DNA of 64,000 bases from Ruegeria sp. PrR005 (lineage in GTDB: Bacteria > Pseudomonadota > Alphaproteobacteria > Rhodobacterales > Rhodobacteraceae): contig NZ_JAAGOX010000011.1 of assembly GCF_010500245.1 (NCBI RefSeq), forward strand, positions 434,001-498,000, given 5' to 3'. Made by a program: the position numbers and the translations under genes. The notes under the pieces were generated by a model. The model saw only the letters and a program-made list of their open reading frames with translations. It did no database searches and was not told the DNA's origin. Positions 25,213 to 33,991 of this stretch are shown one piece after another. Numbering within the stretch: the first letter of the stretch is position 1; every line of letters begins with the position of its first letter.

Positions 25213-26427
25213 ATGACACTGATCAGACGTACCGTTCTGGGCGCTCTGGCCGCATTGCCGCTGGCGGCACTGTCGCCACAACTGGCCCGCGCCGCCGAAA
25301 CCATCGTGCTGGGCGAGGTGAACAGCTATACCCGCCTGCCCGCCTTTACCGAGCCCTACAAGAAGGGCTGGGAACTGGCCATCGAACAGATCAACGCCGG
25401 AGGCGGCGTGCTGGGCAAGGAGCTGGTCGTGGTCAGCCGCGACGACACCGGCGACCCGGCCACTGCCATCCGCATCGCCGAGGAGCTGATCGCCAAAGAA
25501 GGCGCGGTGATGATCTTTGGCACCTTCCTGTCCAATATCGGGCTGGCGGTGTCGGATTTCGCCAAGCAGAAACAGGTGCTGTTCCTGGCCTCGGAACCGC
25601 TGTCCGATGCCATCGTCTGGTCCAAGGGCAACAAGTACACCTATCGCCTGCGGCCCTCGACCCATATGCAGGCCGCGATGCTGGCCGAACAGGCGGCCAA
25701 GCTGGATGCGGTGAAATGGGCCACCGTGGCGCCCAACTATGCCTATGGTCAGGACGCGGTCGCGGCCTTCAAGGCGGAATTGACGCGCCTGCGCCCCGAT
25801 GTGGAGTTTGTAGAGGAACAGTGGCCGCCTGTCTTCAAGATCGACGCCGGCCCCACCGTGCGCGCGCTGGAGGCGGCCAAGCCCGACGCGATCTATAACG
25901 TGACCTTTGGTGGCGACCTGGCAAAGTTCGTGCGCGAAGGCTCGTTGCGCTATCTCTTCGACGACCGCCCGGTCGTGTCGCTCTTGACCGGCGAGCCGGA
26001 ATATCTGGAGCCGCTTCAAGGTGAGACGCCGAATGGCTGGATCGTGACCGGCTATCCCTCGACCGATATCGACACGCCCGAGCACAAGGCATTCGCCGAG
26101 GCCTATATGGCCAAGTTCGGCGAGGCGCCAAAGACCGGCTCGATCGTGGGCTATAACTCGGTCCTGTCGATTGCGGCGGCGATCACCAAGGCAGGCTCGA
26201 CCGACACCGACGCCCTGCTGGCCGCGATGGAAGGTCTGGAAGTGACCAGCAGCCCGACCGGCCCGTTCATTTTCCGCGCCGCCGACCACCAATCGACCAT
26301 GGGCGCCTATGTGGGCAAGACCGCGCTGGTCGATGGCCAGCCCAAGATGGTGGATTGGACCTATGCAGATGGCGCGGCCTATCTGCCGTCGGAGGAAGAG
26401 GCAGCCAAGCTGCGCCCGGCGGAATAA
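25213..26427 (+). CDS. ABC importer substrate-binding protein, branched-chain type
   Basis: A 404-residue periplasmic binding protein of the LivJ/K-like (HAAT) family, with a signal peptide (MTLIRRTVLGALAALPLAAL, cut near ARA-AE). The mature protein starts ETIVLGEVNSYTRLPAFTEP and keeps the family layout (GKELVVVSRDDTGDPATA, EGAVMIFGTFLSNIG). AGGAGG precedes the ATG. Liv-type transporters take up many substrates besides amino acids, including aromatic acids. In this operon nicotinate or a hydroxylated derivative is the most likely ligand, which is an inference from context. Confidence 0.82.
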   Translation: MTLIRRTVLGALAALPLAALSPQLARAAETIVLGEVNSYTRLPAFTEPYKKGWELAIEQINAGGGVLGKELVVVSRDDTGDPATAIRIAEELIAKEGAVMIFGTFLSNIGLAVSDFAKQKQVLFLASEPLSDAIVWSKGNKYTYRLRPSTHMQAAMLAEQAAKLDAVKWATVAPNYAYGQDAVAAFKAELTRLRPDVEFVEEQWPPVFKIDAGPTVRALEAAKPDAIYNVTFGGDLAKFVREGSLRYLFDDRPVVSLLTGEPEYLEPLQGETPNGWIVTGYPSTDIDTPEHKAFAEAYMAKFGEAPKTGSIVGYNSVLSIAAAITKAGSTDTDALLAAMEGLEVTSSPTGPFIFRAADHQSTMGAYVGKTALVDGQPKMVDWTYADGAAYLPSEEEAAKLRPAE

Positions 26428-26493
26428 CGCCCTGAAACCCGAGGGGCCACGCGCCCCTCGGGACCCTGACCTGACCAGAGGAAGACCGGCCTG

Positions 26494-28338
26494 ATGGGCT
26501 TTTATCTCGCACAATTGCTGACGGGACTGGCGAACGCGTCCTCGCTGTTCCTGATCGCGTCGGGCTTGTCGATCATCTTCGGCGTGACCCGGATCGTGAA
26601 TTTCGCCCATGGCTCGTTCTACATGCTGGGGGCCTATCTGGCCTATACGCTGGTCACCACGTTACAAGGCGGCATACCGGGCTACTGGTTCAGCGTGCTG
26701 GCGGCGGCGGTGCTGGTGGGCGGCATCGGGCTGGTGGTCGAGATGACCATCCTGCGCCGCATCTACCGGGCGCCGGAACTGTTCCAGTTGGTCGCCACGT
26801 TTGGCGTGGTGCTGATTGTACAAGACGCAACGCTGGCGATCTGGGGGGCCGAGGATCTGTTGGGCCCGCGCGCGCCCGGCCTCGACCGCGCCGTGCGCCT
26901 CATGGGCGAGCCGATCCCCGAATACGACCTGGCCCTGATCGCCATCGGCCCCGCCGTGCTGGCCGCGATCTGGCTGGTGTTCCATCGCACCCGCTGGGGC
27001 ATTCTGGTGCGCGCCGCAACGCAAGACCGCGAGATGGTGGGCGCCCTGGGCGTCAATCAGGCCTGGCTGTTCTCGGCCGCCTTCGTGCTGGGCTCGGCGC
27101 TCGCCGGGTTGGGCGGCGCATTGCAAATCCCGCGCGAGGCGGTGTCGCTGCAAATGGATCTGTCGATTATCGGCGAAGCCTTTGTCGTGGTGGTGATCGG
27201 CGGCATGGGCAGCGTCACCGGCGCCTTTGTCGCCGCGGTTCTGATCTCGGTCCTGAACGCATTCGCCATCCTGATCTTTCCGCAGATTTCCATCGTGCTG
27301 CCCTTTGTCGTGATGGCGGCGGTGCTGATCGTGCGGCCCTATGGGCTGTTCGGCCGCCCCGGCAGCGAGCATGGCGGCACCGAAGAGCCGGAACAGCCGC
27401 TGCGCCTGCTCGATCAGAGATCGACCATGGTGCTGCTGGCGCTGGTGGCGATGCTGGCATTCAGCCCGGCGGTGGTGTCGGATTTCACCACCATCCTGCT
27501 GGTCGACGTCATGGTGGCGACACTCTTTGCCGTATCGCTGCATTTCATGATGGGTGTGGGGGGCATGGTCAGTTTCGGGCACGCCGCCTATTTCGGGGTC
27601 GGCGCCTATGCGGCGGCGATGGCGGTCAAGGTGCTGGGCTGGGGCATGTTGCCCGCCATGGCGCTGGGGCCGGTGGCGGCAGCGCTGGCGGCGCTGTTCT
27701 TTGGCTGGTTCTGCGTGCGCCTGTCCGGCGTCTATCTTGCCATGCTGACCATGGCGGCAGCGCAGATCCTGTGGGGTGTGACCTTCCAGTGGCAGGATGT
27801 CACCGGCGGCGATGACGGCATTCTGGGGGTTTGGCCCGATGAATGGGCCTCGTCCGACCGGGTCTATTTCTATCTGGCGCTGGTCCTGTGCCTGGGTGGC
27901 ATCTGGCTGCTCAGGCGGGTGGCGCATTCGCCCTTTGGCTATACCCTGCGCGGGGTGCGCGACAGCCGCATCCGGGCCGAAGCCATTGGCATCGACACAA
28001 GGTTCCATCAATGGATGGGCTTTACGCTGGCCGGAACGCTGGCGGGGCTGGCGGGCGTCGTGTTCGTGTTCTCCAAGGGCTCGGTCTTTCCGGACGCGCT
28101 CAGCATCGGGCACAGTATCGACGGGCTGATCATGGTCCTTCTGGGCGGCATCCATGCGCTGGCGGGGCCAGTCTATGGCGCCATGGCGATGGTGCTGATC
28201 GAGGATTGGGTCAGTCGGCTCGACTATTGGCGCTTCATCTTCGGCGGTATCATCCTGACCGTGGTTCTGCTGGCGCCTGACGGGCTGGCCGGTGGCGTCC
28301 GGCGGCTGATCCAACTGGTGCGGAGGGATGCGGCATGA
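26494..28338 (+). CDS. LivH-LivM fused ABC permease
   Basis: A 614-residue inner-membrane protein in which the two permeases of a branched-chain-type importer are joined. Residues 1-285 are LivH-like (ITRIVNFAHGSFYMLGAYLAY; EAFVVVVIGGMGSVTGAFVAA). After a charged linker (about 290-310) comes the LivM-like half with ASGHA-type GMVSFGHAAYFGVGAYAAA and DSRIRAEAIGIDTRFHQ, the coupling region. Each half has several hydrophobic segments. The stop overlaps the ATPase start by four bases (ATGA). Separate genes are the rule, so the fusion fixes the pairing of the halves. Confidence 0.85.
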   Translation: MGFYLAQLLTGLANASSLFLIASGLSIIFGVTRIVNFAHGSFYMLGAYLAYTLVTTLQGGIPGYWFSVLAAAVLVGGIGLVVEMTILRRIYRAPELFQLVATFGVVLIVQDATLAIWGAEDLLGPRAPGLDRAVRLMGEPIPEYDLALIAIGPAVLAAIWLVFHRTRWGILVRAATQDREMVGALGVNQAWLFSAAFVLGSALAGLGGALQIPREAVSLQMDLSIIGEAFVVVVIGGMGSVTGAFVAAVLISVLNAFAILIFPQISIVLPFVVMAAVLIVRPYGLFGRPGSEHGGTEEPEQPLRLLDQRSTMVLLALVAMLAFSPAVVSDFTTILLVDVMVATLFAVSLHFMMGVGGMVSFGHAAYFGVGAYAAAMAVKVLGWGMLPAMALGPVAAALAALFFGWFCVRLSGVYLAMLTMAAAQILWGVTFQWQDVTGGDDGILGVWPDEWASSDRVYFYLALVLCLGGIWLLRRVAHSPFGYTLRGVRDSRIRAEAIGIDTRFHQWMGFTLAGTLAGLAGVVFVFSKGSVFPDALSIGHSIDGLIMVLLGGIHALAGPVYGAMAMVLIEDWVSRLDYWRFIFGGIILTVVLLAPDGLAGGVRRLIQLVRRDAA

Positions 28339-29108
28339 CCCCGGTTCTTGAGGTGCGCGGCCTCTCCAAGGCCTTTGGCGGGGTGCAGGCCGTCGACGAT
28401 GTCAGCTTTGAGTTGCGACAGGGAGAGTTTCTGGCCCTGATCGGCCCCAATGGCGCGGGCAAGACCACCTGTTTCAACATGCTCAACGGCTATCTGCCGC
28501 CCAGTTCCGGTTCGGTCAAACTGAACGGGCGCGAGCTGATCGGGACGCCGCCGCGCCGGATCTGGCGGCTGGGGGTCGGGCGCACGTTTCAGATTACCGC
28601 GACCTTTCTGTCGATGACGGTGCTGGAAAATGTGCAGATGGCGCTGATCTCGCATCACCGCCGGGTCTATGACCTGTTTTCGCGGGCGACGCGGATGTAT
28701 CTGGACGAGGCGATGGCGCTGCTGGATCTGGTATCGATGCGCGAACAGGCGGACCGGCCCTGTTCGGAACTGGCCTATGGCGACCTGAAGCGGCTGGAAC
28801 TGGCGATTGCGCTGGCGCATGAACCGGCGCTCTTGTTGATGGACGAGCCCACCGCCGGGATGGCCCCGTCCGAGCGCGTGGCTCTGATGGGGCTGACGGC
28901 GGATATCGTGGCACGCGGCAAGGTCTCGGTGGTCTTTACCGAACATGACATGGACGTGGTGTTCGCCCATGCCCACCGGATCCTGGTGCTCAATCGCGGC
29001 CGATTGATCGCCGAAGGCACCGGCGCCGAGATCCGCACCAACCCGCTGGTGCAAGAGGTCTATCTGGGCGGTGGCCGCCTGTTCGAGAAGGAGCGCGGCA
29101 ATGCTTGA
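28335..29108 (+). CDS. LivG-type ABC ATPase
   Basis: A 257-residue cytosolic ATPase of the importer. The Walker A is GPNGAGKTTCFNML (about 38-51), the Walker B LLLMDEPTAGM, and the switch His is in VFTEHDMDVVF. The signature region reads ELAYGDLKRLELAIAL in place of LSYGDQRRLE, a common change in this family. The stop overlaps the livF-like gene by eight bases. Confidence 0.88.
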   Translation: MTPVLEVRGLSKAFGGVQAVDDVSFELRQGEFLALIGPNGAGKTTCFNMLNGYLPPSSGSVKLNGRELIGTPPRRIWRLGVGRTFQITATFLSMTVLENVQMALISHHRRVYDLFSRATRMYLDEAMALLDLVSMREQADRPCSELAYGDLKRLELAIALAHEPALLLMDEPTAGMAPSERVALMGLTADIVARGKVSVVFTEHDMDVVFAHAHRILVLNRGRLIAEGTGAEIRTNPLVQEVYLGGGRLFEKERGNA

Positions 29109-29802
29109 GATCGACGGCCTGACCGCCCGCTACGGGCGCGCGCAGATTCTGAACGGCGTGTCGCTGACACTGGGCGACAACGAGGTGGTGGCGCTCTTGG
29201 GTCGCAACGGTGCGGGCAAGTCCACCACGATGAAATCGGTGATGGGTCTGGTGCGCCAGACCGGCGGCAGCATTCGCCACGACGGGCAAGAGATCAGAGG
29301 ACGAGCGTCCCACACCATCTGCCGTGCGGGAATCGGATACGTACCCGAAGACAGGCGCATCTTTGGGGAACTGACGGTAGAGGAAAACCTGGAAGTGGGC
29401 CGCCGCCCCGCCCGCGAGGGTGCCCCGCAATGGACCACCGAACACCTGTTTCAACTGTTCCCGAACCTCGCGGAACGGCGGCGCAACCTGGGCAAGCAAC
29501 TGTCGGGCGGGGAACAACAGATGCTGACCATCGCGCGGACGCTGATGGGCAACCCCTCGCTGGTGCTGCTGGATGAACCCAGCGAAGGCATCGCCCCGGT
29601 GATCGTCGAGCAGATGGCCAACGTGATTTCAGAGCTCAAGCGCGAGGGGCTGTCGGTGCTGATCTCGGAACAGAACCTGCATTTTGCGCGCGAGGTGTCG
29701 GACCGGGCCTATATCATCGAAAAGGGGACGATGCGGTACGAGGGGAAGTTTTCGGACCTGGATGCGAACCCAGAGATTTCAACCAAGTACCTTGCCGTGT
29801 GA
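29101..29802 (+). CDS. LivF-type ABC ATPase
   Basis: A 233-residue second ATPase of the importer, with Walker A LGRNGAGKSTTMKSV, signature QLSGGEQQMLTIAR, Walker B LVLLDEPSEGIAP and the LivF-typical GIGYVPEDRRIFGELTVEENL. The start is ATG 29101, within the end of the livG-like gene. It completes a binding protein, fused permease and two-ATPase set that sits between the reductase genes and the MarR regulator. Confidence 0.88.
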   Translation: MLEIDGLTARYGRAQILNGVSLTLGDNEVVALLGRNGAGKSTTMKSVMGLVRQTGGSIRHDGQEIRGRASHTICRAGIGYVPEDRRIFGELTVEENLEVGRRPAREGAPQWTTEHLFQLFPNLAERRRNLGKQLSGGEQQMLTIARTLMGNPSLVLLDEPSEGIAPVIVEQMANVISELKREGLSVLISEQNLHFAREVSDRAYIIEKGTMRYEGKFSDLDANPEISTKYLAV

Positions 29803-29864
29803 CTGGCCATTGGGCGAGAGACGCGCACCTTTGCGGGCGCGGTACTGACCGGAGAGAAGAACAG

Positions 29865-30302
29865 ATGGACGACAAGGCAGACCATGACAGCGGACCCTAC
29901 CTGCTTGACGATCAGGTGGGCTACATCCTGCGTCTGGCCAGCCAGCGCCATGCAGCGATCTTTCAGGCCCATGCCGTCGAAGGGTTGACCGCCACCCAGT
30001 TCGCCGCGCTGGTGCGCCTGTCCGAGCATGGGAAGTGCTCACAAAACCGGCTTGGACGACTGGCGGCGATGGACGTCGCCACCATCAAGGGCGTAGTCGA
30101 CCGGCTACGGCAGAAGGGGTTCACGCTGACCGAACCCGACCCCGACGACAAGCGCCGGACGCTGATTTCGCTGTCGCCTGAGGGCGAGGCGCTTGTCGCG
30201 CGCATGAAAGAGGTGGGCGCGCGGATCACCGAAGAGACGCTGGCGCCACTCAGCCCGGCCGAGCAGCGCAACCTGATCCGGCTCTTGCAGAAGATCTCAT
30301 GA
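29865..30302 (+). CDS. MarR-family regulator of the nicotinate-type regulon
   Basis: A 145-residue winged-helix MarR protein from ATG 29865, preceded by GGAGAG. The DNA-binding part has CSQNRLGRLAAMDVATIKGV followed by the wing LTEPDPDDKRRTLISLSPEGEA, the MarR signature DxRxxxxxLTxxG. MarR proteins usually repress and are released by a small aromatic acid. Its likely operators are the palindromes at 17995-18008 and 32648-32661, which front the two operons converging here; nicotinate or 6-hydroxynicotinate would be the natural inducer. The gene ends in a six-base tail-to-tail overlap with the CoA-transferase gene. Confidence 0.85.
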   Translation: MDDKADHDSGPYLLDDQVGYILRLASQRHAAIFQAHAVEGLTATQFAALVRLSEHGKCSQNRLGRLAAMDVATIKGVVDRLRQKGFTLTEPDPDDKRRTLISLSPEGEALVARMKEVGARITEETLAPLSPAEQRNLIRLLQKIS

Positions 30303-31409
30303 CCGGGCGGGCTTCTTTGGCGAAGCCCTGTCGAGCACCAGTTCCGAACGCGAAAACCGGATCGGTGTGCGTAGGCCCGGCACGCCCTCGGGGTCGATCC
30401 GCATGCCGCGATGGGCGATCTGCGGGTCGTCCAGCGCCTCGGCCACCGAGTTGATCGGCCCACCCGGCACGCCACCCTTCTCCAACGCGGCCAGCAGATC
30501 CGCCTTGGTCCATTTCAGGCAGGCCGCCGTCAGCAGGTCGGTCATCTCGGCCCGGTGCGCGACCCGGTCGGGATTGGTGGCAAAGCGTGGGTCATTGATC
30601 AGCTCGGCCACACCAAGAATGGTGCAGAGCGTGCCATATTGCCGGTCATTGCCGCAGGCGATGATGATATGGCCATCGGCCACCGGAAACACCTGATAGG
30701 GCACGATATTGGGATGGGCATTGCCCAGACGTGTCGGGCATTGCCCCGAGGCAAGGAAGTTCATCGCCTGGTTGGCCAGCACCCCTGTCATGCAGTCGAG
30801 CAGGCTGAGATCCACATGCTGGCCCATCCCGGACCGTTCCCGTTCGGCCAATGCCGCCTGAATGCCGATGACGCCGTAAAGCCCGGTAAAGATATCAGCA
30901 AAGGCAACGCCGATCTTTTGCGGCTCGCCCGCCGGATCGCCAGTCAGGTCCATGATGCCGCTCATGCCCTGGATCAGAAAGTCATAGCCCGCCCGATGAG
31001 CATAGGGGCCATCCTGTCCGAACCCGGTGACCGAACAATAGACAAGGCGCGGATTGACCTCTTTGACGCTGTCATAGTCGAGGCCGAATTTCTTCAGCCC
31101 GCCGACCTTGAAATTCTCGATCAGCACATCCGCCTCGCGGATCAGGTCGAGCAGTTTGTCGCGGTCGCCCGCATCGCCGAAATCGAGCGCGATCGAGGTC
31201 TTGCCCCGGTTGGCACCGTGGAAATAGGCGGCCGAGCGGTCGCCCTCGCGCTCGATGAAAGGGGGGCCCCATTTGCGGGTGTCGTCGCCCTCGGGACTTT
31301 CGACCTTGAGCACCTCGGCGCCTAGATCGGCCAGGGTCTGGCCGATCCACGGCCCCGCCAGAATACGGGCCAGTTCGACCACTTTCAGCCCTTGCAACGG
31401 TGCGCTCAT
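30297..31409 (-). CDS. CaiB-family (class III) CoA-transferase, candidate glutarate CoA-transferase
   Basis: A 370-residue class III CoA-transferase. It opens LKVVELARILAGPWIGQTLA, then AEVLKVESPEGDDTRKWGPP, and HVDLSLLDCMTGVLANQA, where the aspartate of VDLSLLD is the expected acyl-anhydride residue. RLGNAHPNIVPYQVFPVADG and GNDRQYGTLCTIL closely resemble the matching parts of human succinate-glutarate CoA-transferase (SUGCT). It follows the enamidase gene on the same strand after 45 bp. Activation of glutarate formed from 2-formylglutarate would fit the pathway. CaiB proteins are hard to assign from sequence, so the acid substrate is inference. Confidence 0.75.
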   Translation of the reverse strand: MSAPLQGLKVVELARILAGPWIGQTLADLGAEVLKVESPEGDDTRKWGPPFIEREGDRSAAYFHGANRGKTSIALDFGDAGDRDKLLDLIREADVLIENFKVGGLKKFGLDYDSVKEVNPRLVYCSVTGFGQDGPYAHRAGYDFLIQGMSGIMDLTGDPAGEPQKIGVAFADIFTGLYGVIGIQAALAERERSGMGQHVDLSLLDCMTGVLANQAMNFLASGQCPTRLGNAHPNIVPYQVFPVADGHIIIACGNDRQYGTLCTILGVAELINDPRFATNPDRVAHRAEMTDLLTAACLKWTKADLLAALEKGGVPGGPINSVAEALDDPQIAHRGMRIDPEGVPGLRTPIRFSRSELVLDRASPKKPARS

Positions 31410-31454
31410 AATTCCTGCCCTTTCCCTGCCGGTGACGTCAGGGCAGGTTCTGCC

Positions 31455-32621
31455 CTAGCTGACGATCCGGGGCAAGCGGGTTGCGGGCGGCGTGTTGCGG
31501 CTGCGTTCACTGCGCACCACCCCGTCGATCACAGTCATGCCGACGCCGGGCAGGTTACCCAACTGCACCGATTCAAGAATGGTCTTGCCCGGCGCATGCT
31601 GCGCCTGATCCATCAGCACGAAATCGGCGGCATAGCCCCGTTCCAGCAGGCCGGTATCCAGCTCGCGCTGACGGGCGGTGTTGCCGTTGGCAAAGCAGAA
31701 CGCGATCTCGGCCGGGACATTGCCCAGCGCCGACAGCATCGCCACCATCCGCAGGATGCCCAGCGGCTGCACGCCCGAGCCCGCAGGCCCATCGGTGCCC
31801 AGAATGATCCGGTCCATCTGCTTCAACTCGCGCGCGGTGTTCAGCGTCAAAAGCGCCGCGCGCTCGTTGCCGTTATGCACGATCTCAAGCCCGGCGGTGC
31901 AGCTTTCGCACAGGCACATGATCTGATCGTCCGGCAACGCCGAATGGCCGCCGTTGATATGGCCGATCACGTCAGTACCGGTTTCCAACACCATGTCGGC
32001 GTCTATCAGGCCCGATCCCGGGATCGAGGGGCCACCGGTATGAATGGTGGATTGGATGCCGTACTTACGCGCCCAATCGACCATCTGGCGGGCGGTCTTG
32101 CCGTCCTTGACTGTGCCCAATCCGACCTCGCCCAGCAGCTTGACCCCGGCATCGGCCAGTTCCTTGAAATCCTGCTCGACCATGCCGTGCTCGATCACCG
32201 GCGCGCCGGCCATCACCTTGACGCCGGAAGGGCGGAAGTTCTCGTACCAGCGCTGTGCCGCGATCGCCATCGCCTTGAGACCGACGATATCCTTGGGCCG
32301 CCCCGGCATATGCACCTCGCCCGCCGAAATCAGCGTGGTCACGCCGCCATGCAGGGTGCTGTCGATCCAGTGCAGCTGTTGCTGTCGCGGGGTATAGTCG
32401 CCCACCACCGGGTGGACATGGCTGTCGATCAGGCCGGGTGCCAGGGTGACGCCATTGGCGTCGATCAGCGTGTCGGCGCCTTCGGTGTCGAGATCACCCT
32501 CGTACCCCCAGTCAGATATCCGCCCGTCGATGGCAATGACGCAATCGCCGTCATAGATGGGCTCTTCCATCTTACCCGAGAGCAAAAGGCCAATATTGGT
32601 GATCACAAGCTTGCCCGACAT
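31455..32621 (-). CDS. ena: Enamidase (tetrahydro-6-oxonicotinate amidohydrolase)
   Basis: A 388-residue amidohydrolase that agrees, as far as I recall that sequence, with Eubacterium barkeri enamidase along its whole length. Shared stretches are DYTPRQQQLHWIDSTLHGGV (DYAPRQKTMDF there), MPGRPKD, GVKLLGEVGLGT, HTGGPSIPGS and the C-terminal SRNTPPATR. Metal ligands H68, H70, E165, H194, H221 and D277 are all in place. The enzyme opens the ring of 1,4,5,6-tetrahydro-6-oxonicotinate to ammonia and 2-formylglutarate. It is the first gene of a minus-strand operon with the CoA-transferase, and a palindromic operator stands 27 bp before the start. Confidence 0.88.
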   Translation of the reverse strand: MSGKLVITNIGLLLSGKMEEPIYDGDCVIAIDGRISDWGYEGDLDTEGADTLIDANGVTLAPGLIDSHVHPVVGDYTPRQQQLHWIDSTLHGGVTTLISAGEVHMPGRPKDIVGLKAMAIAAQRWYENFRPSGVKVMAGAPVIEHGMVEQDFKELADAGVKLLGEVGLGTVKDGKTARQMVDWARKYGIQSTIHTGGPSIPGSGLIDADMVLETGTDVIGHINGGHSALPDDQIMCLCESCTAGLEIVHNGNERAALLTLNTARELKQMDRIILGTDGPAGSGVQPLGILRMVAMLSALGNVPAEIAFCFANGNTARQRELDTGLLERGYAADFVLMDQAQHAPGKTILESVQLGNLPGVGMTVIDGVVRSERSRNTPPATRLPRIVS

Positions 32622-32647
32622 GGCGCCCTCCGCGAAACTAGAAACTC

Positions 32648-32661
32648 GTTAGCACGCTAAC
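32648..32661 (-). promoter_or_regulatory. Palindrome GTTAGCACGCTAAC, probable MarR operator 2
   Basis: The arms GTTAG and CTAAC are identical to those at 17995-18008, and the flanks agree too (CGTTAGCA and CTAACA in both). It lies 27-40 bp upstream of the enamidase start, where a repressor would block transcription. Two such sites at the two ends of one gene cluster are unlikely to be chance. Confidence 0.7.
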
Positions 32662-32705
32662 ATAGTCGCGGATTCGGTCAAGCGCCGGTTGGGCGGCCTC
32701 AAGGA

Positions 32706-33803
32706 TCAGGTGTTGAACAGGAAGTGCAGAACATCGCCATCCTTGACGATGTAGCTTTTGCCTTCGGACCGCATCTTGCCAGCCTCTTTAGCGCCCTGCT
32801 CGCCGTTACAAGCGATATAGTCGTCGTAGGCGATGGTTTCGGCGCGGATGAAGCCCTTTTCGAAATCACCATGGATCACCCCCGCGGCCTGCGGCGCGGC
32901 GGTACCTTGGCGGATGGTCCAGGCGCGCGCCTCTTTCGGGCCGACGGTGAAATAGGTTTCCAGATGCAAAAGCGCGTAACCCGCCTTGATCAGCCGGTCG
33001 AGCCCGGCCTCTTCCAACCCCATCTCTTCCAGGAACATGGCGGCCTCGTCATCTTCGAGCTGGCTGATCTCTTCCTCGATCTGGGCCGAGATGATCACGT
33101 GGCTGTTGCCCTGCGCGGCGGCCATTTCAGCGACGCGGGCGGAATGGGCGTTGCCCTCGGCGGCCTCGGCCTCGCCCACGTTGCAGACATAGAGCACCGG
33201 CTTGGTGGTCAGGAGTTGCAGCATCTTCCACGCCTTTGCGTCTTCGTCGCTGACCTCGACCACGCGGGCGGGCTTGCCCTCTTCCAACGCGGTTTGCGCC
33301 ATGGCCAGCAGCCGGTCCTGCTGTTGCGCGTCCTTGTCATTGCCCTTGAGCTTGCGCACCAGATTGGCGCGACGCTTCTCGATGCTTTCCAGATCGGCGA
33401 GCATCAACTCCGTCTCGATGGTTTCGGCATCGGCCACCGGGTCGACGCGGCCCTCGACATGGGTCACATCGCCATCCTCGAAACAGCGCAACACATGGGC
33501 GATGGCGTCGACCTCGCGGATGTTGGCCAGGAACTGGTTGCCCAGCCCCTCGCCCTTGGAGGCGCCTTTGACCAGACCGGCGATGTCCACAAAGGTCATG
33601 CGGGTCGGGATGATCTGTTTCGACTTGGCAATCGCGGCCAGCTTGTCCAGCCGGGCATCGGGCACGCCCACCTCGCCCACATTGGGCTCGATGGTGCAGA
33701 AGGGAAAGTTTGCCGCCTGCGCCGCCGCGGTGCGGGTCAATGCGTTGAACAGGGTCGATTTGCCCACATTCGGCAGACCCACGATACCCATTTTGAAACC
33801 CAT
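32706..33803 (-). CDS. ychF: Redox-regulated ATPase YchF (Obg-related)
   Basis: A 365-residue protein, the usual YchF length, started at ATG 33803 ([20 protein letters not shown]) with AGGAGA before it. YchF binds ATP rather than GTP and associates with ribosomes. The G1 loop GLPNVGKS, the [12 protein letters not shown] switch region, [20 protein letters not shown] and the C-terminal TGS domain ([34 protein letters not shown]) are all present. It is a conserved housekeeping gene. Confidence 0.97.
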   Translation of the reverse strand: MGFKMGIVGLPNVGKSTLFNALTRTAAAQAANFPFCTIEPNVGEVGVPDARLDKLAAIAKSKQIIPTRMTFVDIAGLVKGASKGEGLGNQFLANIREVDAIAHVLRCFEDGDVTHVEGRVDPVADAETIETELMLADLESIEKRRANLVRKLKGNDKDAQQQDRLLAMAQTALEEGKPARVVEVSDEDAKAWKMLQLLTTKPVLYVCNVGEAEAAEGNAHSARVAEMAAAQGNSHVIISAQIEEEISQLEDDEAAMFLEEMGLEEAGLDRLIKAGYALLHLETYFTVGPKEARAWTIRQGTAAPQAAGVIHGDFEKGFIRAETIAYDDYIACNGEQGAKEAGKMRSEGKSYIVKDGDVLHFLFNT

Positions 33804-33991
33804 GACCGTCTCCTGATGCCATCCGACGGGGCCTTCTAGGCGGGAGCGGGCAAATGCGCAAGCCATGTGACCAAACCACGCGGCGGCGCGCTCACGAAAC
33901 GTCGAGCAATCGTGAAACCTGGATGCCTTGCGGGTTTACAGGTCGGTACACCATTTGAGGGCGGAAGCAACATTCCTGACCGAAGGCCGCC

